A stretch of DNA of 64,000 bases from Variovorax sp. 54 (lineage in GTDB: Bacteria; Pseudomonadota; Gammaproteobacteria; Burkholderiales; Burkholderiaceae_C): assembly GCF_002754375.1 (NCBI RefSeq), contig NZ_PEFF01000001.1, positions 5,845,501 to 5,909,500 on the forward strand, in the 5' to 3' direction. Position 1 is the stretch's first letter, and the number at the start of each line of letters is the position of its first letter. Positions 59,895-64,000 of this stretch are shown here, one piece after another. The notes below the pieces were generated by a model, which saw nothing but the letters and a program-made list of their open reading frames with translations, made no database searches and was not told the origin of the DNA. The position numbers and the translations under genes are program-made.

Positions 59895-60935
59895 ATGACG
59901 ACGTTGCAACAGATCCTCGGCACCGACCTTCCATTGATCCAGGCGCCGATGGCCGGTGCGCAAGGCAGTGCGATGGCGATCGCGGTGTGCAACGAAGGCG
60001 CGCTGGGGTCGCTGCCGGGCGCGATGCTCAGCCCTGATGCGATGCGCAGCGAACTCGCGGCGATCCGCGCGGGAACCGACAAGCCCTACAACGTCAACTT
60101 CTTTTGCCACACGCCACCGGTGCCGAGCGACGAGCGCGAGGCCACGTGGCGCGGCGCGCTCGCGCCGTACTACGCGGAGTTCGGCATCGACCCGGCGGCC
60201 ATTCCGACCGGGCCGGGGCGCAACCCGTTCAGCGCCGAGGTGGCCGACCTGCTGGCCGAGTTCAAGCCGCCGGTGGTGAGCTTTCATTTCGGACTGCCTT
60301 CCGACGCGCTGCTGGCGCAGGTGCGCGGCTGGGGCGCGAAGGTGCTGGCCTCGGCCACCACGGTCGAAGAGGCGCTGTGGCTCGAGGCGAAGGGCGTCGA
60401 CGCGGTCATTGCGCAGGGGCTCGAGGCCGGCGGGCACCGCGGCCACTTCCTGTCGCACGACCTCACGAAGCAGCTCGGCACTTTCGCGCTGCTGCCGCAG
60501 CTGGTGCGCGCACTGAAGGTGCCGGTGATCGCGGCCGGTGGCATCGCGGATGCCGACGGCGTGGCCGCGGCCATGGCGCTGGGCGCGGCCGGCGTGCAGG
60601 TCGGCACGGCCTACCTGCTGACGCCCGAGGCCACGACGAGCGCGCTGCACCGCGCGGCGCTGAAGAGCGACGCGGCCCGCCACACGGCGCTCACCAACCT
60701 GTTCACCGGCCGGCCGGCGCGCGGCATCGTCAACCGCGTGATGCGCGAGCTGGGGCCCATCGGGCCGGCGCCGGAATTTCCGCTCGCCACTTCGGGTGTC
60801 GCGCCGCTGCGCGCGAAGGCCGAGGCGCAGGGCAGCGGCGACTTTTCTCCGCTGTGGTCGGGGCAGAACGCCACCGGCTGCCGCGAGGTGTCGTCCGCAG
60901 AGGTCACGCGGACGCTGGCCAAGGGCTTTCGCTGA
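59895..60935 (+). CDS. Nitronate monooxygenase-like flavoprotein
   Basis: 346 residues, FMN-dependent TIM barrel. QAPMAGAQGSAMAIAV (about 14-29), a nitronate monooxygenase opening; VSFHFGLPSDALL; GLEAGGHRGHF (about 176-186, phosphate/catalytic His); VIAAGGIADADGVAAAMALGAAGVQVGTAYL in pieces (phosphate-binding). It oxidises alkyl nitronates such as propionate 3-nitronate with O2, a defence against plant and fungal nitro-toxins. It is divergent from the AraC gene, 116 bases between starts. Confidence 0.88.
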   Translation: MTTLQQILGTDLPLIQAPMAGAQGSAMAIAVCNEGALGSLPGAMLSPDAMRSELAAIRAGTDKPYNVNFFCHTPPVPSDEREATWRGALAPYYAEFGIDPAAIPTGPGRNPFSAEVADLLAEFKPPVVSFHFGLPSDALLAQVRGWGAKVLASATTVEEALWLEAKGVDAVIAQGLEAGGHRGHFLSHDLTKQLGTFALLPQLVRALKVPVIAAGGIADADGVAAAMALGAAGVQVGTAYLLTPEATTSALHRAALKSDAARHTALTNLFTGRPARGIVNRVMRELGPIGPAPEFPLATSGVAPLRAKAEAQGSGDFSPLWSGQNATGCREVSSAEVTRTLAKGFR

Positions 60936-60944
60936 CCCCTGCGG

Positions 60945-61454
60945 TCAGTGGACGTAGGCGCCGTTCTTCTTCACCAGCACCGGCGCGCCGCGCTTGAGTT
61001 CGAACACGTCCTCGACCGAGAAGCGCGCCGTGCCGCCGAAGCAGTCGCGGCTCTGGCCCTGGAGCGCGAAGCGGGTGCCGCTGCGATTCACGGCGAGCGT
61101 CTTGATCACGCAGGCATCGCTGGGGTCGCCCAGCGAGGAGGTCCGCGGCGCCGGAAAAACGCGCGTGTGCGTCCGGCCGTTCGCTCGGGTCAGCACGCGC
61201 AGCGTGGGGCATCGGGTGTCGGCGGTTGCGGCCTTGGTGGCATCGCAGGTCAGCTCACCGGCTTCCGTATAGCTGTGTTGCGACGCGTAGGCACCCGCAT
61301 CGAAGCCCACGCAGAGGTTGGGCCGCAGCTGCACCGCGCGCGCGTCGAAAGGGCACACCGGACCTTTTCTGAACTCGGCAGGCTGCGCGGCCATGACCAT
61401 GGCGCCCGGCAGGATCGTGGCAAGAAGTAAGCTCAAGGCCCGGAGGTGTCGCAT
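60945..61454 (-). CDS. Exported protein, unknown function
   Basis: 169 residues with a signal peptide (about 1-23, ending AMVMAAQ). Three or more pairs of Cys (GPVCPFDA, LRPNLCVG, LTCDATK, DTRCPTL, DACVIKT, RDCFGG) suggest disulfide bonds in the periplasm. No catalytic signature. It lies 9 bases from the convergent flavoprotein gene, with the esterase divergent on its left end (54 bases between starts). Confidence 0.6.
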   Translation of the reverse strand: MRHLRALSLLLATILPGAMVMAAQPAEFRKGPVCPFDARAVQLRPNLCVGFDAGAYASQHSYTEAGELTCDATKAATADTRCPTLRVLTRANGRTHTRVFPAPRTSSLGDPSDACVIKTLAVNRSGTRFALQGQSRDCFGGTARFSVEDVFELKRGAPVLVKKNGAYVH

Positions 61455-61508
61455 GAACAAGAGATGCTTTCGTTTGGTTTCGCTCCAGTCTATCCAGCCG
61501 CCCGCACC

Positions 61509-62189
61509 ATGACCGCACTTCACCTGCCGCTTCACTTCCTGCATCACCCCGCGCAGCCCGCTGCGGGCGACCCCTGGCTGCTCGTGCTGATGCACGGCGT
61601 GGGCAGCAACGAGCAAGACCTGTTCGGCCTGGCGCGCATGATGCCGCCGCAGTTCCATGTGCTGAGCCTGCGCGCGCCGTACGTGCTGTCGCCCGGTTCC
61701 TACGCGTGGTTCGAGTTCCAGGTGCTGGCCGATGGCGGGCGCCGCATCGACGAAGCGCAGGAGCGCGAGAGCCGCTTCCTCATCGGCGAGATGGTCGCGT
61801 CGGCGTCGCAGCAGCTGGGCATTCCGCCCGAGCGCGTGGTGGTCGGCGGCTTCAGCCAGGGCGGGATCATGTCGCTGTCGCTGCTGCTCACGCAGCCCGA
61901 GAAGCTGCGTGCTGCGCTGGTGTGGCACAGCCGGCTGCTGCCCGAGGTGGTGCCGCACATCGCGCCGCCCGAGGCCTTCGCGGGCAAGGCACTGTGGGTG
62001 AGCCATGGCAGCGCCGACAACGTGATTCCGCCGAGCGCCGCGCAGGCCACGCGCGAACTGGCGCGCGGGTTGCCGCTGGCGCTGTCAGGCTCGGACTTTC
62101 CGGGCGCGCACGAAATCCGACCGGCCGAGCTGCAGGGCACGCTGGCGTGGCTGCAGGCGCTCAGCGCGCAGCCAACAACCGCGCCATGA
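61509..62189 (+). CDS. Carboxylesterase / phospholipase family hydrolase
   Basis: 226 residues with the abhydrolase_2 fold. LMHGVGSNEQDLFG (about 28-41, oxyanion), GGFSQGGIMSL (nucleophile Ser about 119), HGSADNVIPP (acid Asp about 170) and GAHEI (His about 202). Cytoplasmic. Family members hydrolyse small carboxyl esters or lysophospholipids. Its 3' end overlaps the TetR gene by 29 bases in convergent orientation. Confidence 0.86.
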   Translation: MTALHLPLHFLHHPAQPAAGDPWLLVLMHGVGSNEQDLFGLARMMPPQFHVLSLRAPYVLSPGSYAWFEFQVLADGGRRIDEAQERESRFLIGEMVASASQQLGIPPERVVVGGFSQGGIMSLSLLLTQPEKLRAALVWHSRLLPEVVPHIAPPEAFAGKALWVSHGSADNVIPPSAAQATRELARGLPLALSGSDFPGAHEIRPAELQGTLAWLQALSAQPTTAP

Positions 62190-62784
62190 CCATCGCTTCC
62201 ATCTCGGCGACCCACGCATCACTCGCGGCGTCGTCGGGCTGCACCAGCAACCGGTAGCGTCGGCCGCCCCAGGCGGCGGTGAGCAGCGCCTGCACGGTGT
62301 CGGGCGAGGGCGGCGGCTGCAGGTCGCGGCAGGCGGCGAAGGCCTGCGTCCAGCGCGCGAGCAGCTCGTCGTACACGCGCCGGTGGTGCTTCGGCTCGGC
62401 CACGCGGTGTTCGAGCATCAGCATCTCGTGGTCGAACGCGGGCAGCCCGTCGATGCGTGTGTCGCAGGTGAGGCGCACGAGGCGCTGCGTGCGCTCGCGC
62501 CAGTCGATGTCTGAAGGCGCGATCACGTCCGCGTCGAGCCGCGCGAGCAGCGCCTCGACGCAGTGGCGCACATAGCCCGAGAGCAGGGCTTCCTTGTCGG
62601 GAAAGTAGTCGTAGAAGGTGCCGACCGCGATGCCGGTTTCGAGCGCCACGGCGCGCGTGGTCACGCCCTCCCAGCCCTGCGCGCGCCAAATCCGAACAAA
62701 GGCGTCGTAGATCGCCTGCACGGTGAACTTGCTGCGCGCCTGCGTGGGGCGTTTCAGGGGCTTGGAGCGGGGTGCGGCGGGCAT
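62161..62784 (-). CDS. TetR-family transcriptional regulator
   Basis: 207 residues. The HTH (about 15-65) reads ARSKFTVQAIYDAFVRIW, GVTTRAVALETGIAVGTFYDYFPDKEALLSGYV. The C-terminal ligand domain has EALLARLDADVIAP and HRRVYDELLARWTQAF. It is divergent from the DUF2855 gene, 50 bases between starts, so it is most likely that gene's repressor. Confidence 0.88.
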   Translation of the reverse strand: MPAAPRSKPLKRPTQARSKFTVQAIYDAFVRIWRAQGWEGVTTRAVALETGIAVGTFYDYFPDKEALLSGYVRHCVEALLARLDADVIAPSDIDWRERTQRLVRLTCDTRIDGLPAFDHEMLMLEHRVAEPKHHRRVYDELLARWTQAFAACRDLQPPPSPDTVQALLTAAWGGRRYRLLVQPDDAASDAWVAEMEAMVMARLLAAR

Positions 62785-62834
62785 GGACCGGGTTTCCGAA
62801 CCCGCGGCGAAGCGGGCCGTCCTACAGTTTGCGA

Positions 62835-63968
62835 ATGAACAACGCATTCACTTTAACCCGCCTCGAAACGCGCAAGAACGCGCTCGGGACCACCCGCATC
62901 GTCACCTCGGAAGACGTCGGCAGCCTGGCCCCGGGCGAGGTGCTGATGCAGATCGAGCGCTTCTCGCTCACCACCAACAACATCACCTACGCGGCCTTCG
63001 GCGATGCGGTGATGAAGTACTGGCAGTTCTTCCCCACCGGCGACGCCGACTGGGGCCACATGCCGGCCTGGGGTTTTGCCGACGTGGTGGCGTCGAACGT
63101 CGAGGGCGTGGCGGTGGGCGAGCGCTTCTACGGCTACTTTCCGATTGCGAGCCACCTGCGCATGCAGCCGGTGCGCGTGACGCCGCGCGGCTTCTACGAC
63201 GGCGCGGCGCACCGCAGCGAGCTGGTGTCGGCCTACAACCAGTACATGCGCTGCAGCCACGACGCGGGCTACGTCGCCGCGCTGGAGGACTACCAGATGC
63301 TGGTGCGCCCGCTGTTCATCACCTCGTTCATGCTGGCCGACTTCCTGGAAGACAACGCCTTCTTCGGCGCGACGCAGGTGGTGGTGTCGAGCGCGTCGAG
63401 CAAGACGGCGTTCGGCACGGCCTTCTGCCTCGGCCGCCGCGAGGGCGTGCAGCTCATTGCGGCCACGTCGCAGGGCAACCGTGCCTTCGTCGAAGCGCTG
63501 GGCTGCTACGACCGCACGGTGGCCTACGAGGAGATCGCCACGCTGGCGACCGATGTGCCCACGCTGTACGTCGACTTCGCGGGCCACGACGACCTGCGCG
63601 CCACCGTGCACCACCACTTCGGCGACGCGCTGGTGTACGACTGCTACGCGGGCTCGGCGCAGAAGACCGAATTTTTGGGCGACACCAGCGCGTTGCCCGG
63701 CCCCACGCCGTTGCTGTACTTCGCGCCCGTGCAGATCCGCAAGCGCAATGCCGACTGGGGCCCGCAGGAGGTCAACCGCCGCTTCAATGAAGCGCAGGGC
63801 CGCTTCATCGCCGAACTGAGCCGGCCGGACAACCGCTGGATGACGCTGGCGCAGGGCCGCGGCTTCGCGCATGCGCAGGCCGTGATCGCCGACCTGCACG
63901 CGGGCCGCGTCGATCCGCGCGAGGCGCATGTGGTGCGCATCGGTGCGAATGACGCGCTGACCGACTGA
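62835..63968 (+). CDS. DUF2855 family protein
   Basis: 377 residues. Family landmarks are MQIERFSLTTNNITYAAFGD and WGHMPAWGFADVVAS near the start, YNQYMRC in the middle, and FFGATQVVVSSASSKTAFGTAF, which looks like the nucleotide-binding region of a zinc-free MDR-type alcohol dehydrogenase. The catalytic zinc ligands are absent. Role unknown; the dehydrogenase-like fold suggests a redox or sensing role. It is under a divergent TetR gene. ATG 62835 was chosen over GTG 62772, which overlaps the regulator. Confidence 0.82.
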   Translation: MNNAFTLTRLETRKNALGTTRIVTSEDVGSLAPGEVLMQIERFSLTTNNITYAAFGDAVMKYWQFFPTGDADWGHMPAWGFADVVASNVEGVAVGERFYGYFPIASHLRMQPVRVTPRGFYDGAAHRSELVSAYNQYMRCSHDAGYVAALEDYQMLVRPLFITSFMLADFLEDNAFFGATQVVVSSASSKTAFGTAFCLGRREGVQLIAATSQGNRAFVEALGCYDRTVAYEEIATLATDVPTLYVDFAGHDDLRATVHHHFGDALVYDCYAGSAQKTEFLGDTSALPGPTPLLYFAPVQIRKRNADWGPQEVNRRFNEAQGRFIAELSRPDNRWMTLAQGRGFAHAQAVIADLHAGRVDPREAHVVRIGANDALTD

Positions 63969-64000
63969 ACTTCGGCGCGGGTGGGGCGTCACAGGGGGTT

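Noticed and set aside
1..64000. tRNA, rRNA, CRISPR, prophage or insertion sequences
   Set aside because: Looked for cloverleaf-like intergenic segments, regular direct repeats with spacers, transposases, integrases and terminal repeats; found none. A covariance or profile search would be decisive.

Overview
This is a GC-rich, densely packed stretch of what looks like a chromosome from a Burkholderiales bacterium, most likely a Variovorax-like member of the Comamonadaceae. The evidence is strong GC preference at third codon positions, several Bug-type periplasmic receptors, TctDE-like regulation, an HscC-type Hsp70, and a quinate/shikimate-protocatechuate cluster. This placement is inferred from gene content, not from a search. 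I saw no rRNA, tRNA, CRISPR array, prophage or insertion sequence. The first gene runs off the left edge.

Layout. 1-2649: a J-domain-like protein and HscC-like Hsp70. 2736-7929: an aspartate decarboxylation module (two AspT-type antiporters plus aspartate 4-decarboxylase) with a good candidate promoter/operator upstream. 8374-12400: a fructose-type sugar ABC transporter (receptor, permease, ATPase) with overlapping ROK regulator. 12414-13932: small membrane proteins and a winged-helix/nucleotidyltransferase-like protein. 13981-17430: Bug receptor, hydrolase and cupin, divergent from a LysR regulator. 17560-18684: DAHP synthase. 19166-23803: a four-gene Csu-like chaperone-usher fimbria operon behind an AT-rich leader with a 10-bp inverted repeat. 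23810-25394: SRPBCC protein, methionine aminopeptidase and ParD-like protein. 25461-30052: DUF6194-like protein, Bug receptor, TctE/TctD-like two-component system and a second Bug receptor. 30266-31282: exported hydrolase.

31292-41305 is the catabolic centrepiece: an IclR regulator divergent from two shikimate dehydrogenase-like genes, pcaB, pcaC, an MFS carrier and pcaD, then quiC (3-dehydroshikimate dehydratase) and an MHS-family permease. Together they fit uptake of quinate/shikimate, conversion to protocatechuate and the middle of the beta-ketoadipate pathway. The ring-cleavage dioxygenase (pcaGH) and the last steps (pcaIJ, pcaF) are not here. Related short repeats lie in front of both transcription units.

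41365-48495: FrnE-like DsbA protein, the DUF1800/DUF1501 pair separated by a palindromic repeat, an NHL-repeat lipoprotein, a DTW-domain tRNA modification enzyme and an amidohydrolase. 48603-55130 has a more accessory character: small unknown proteins and a three-gene operon of S8 protease, an 83-residue protein resembling part of the protease pro-region, and a phospholipase-D-fold protein. This operon is my best candidate for an undescribed system. 55242-63968: a DUF3883-like protein, a MurA-family enzyme and a membrane protein in one unit, then an EamA exporter, AraC regulator, nitronate monooxygenase-like enzyme, carboxylesterase, TetR regulator and DUF2855 protein.
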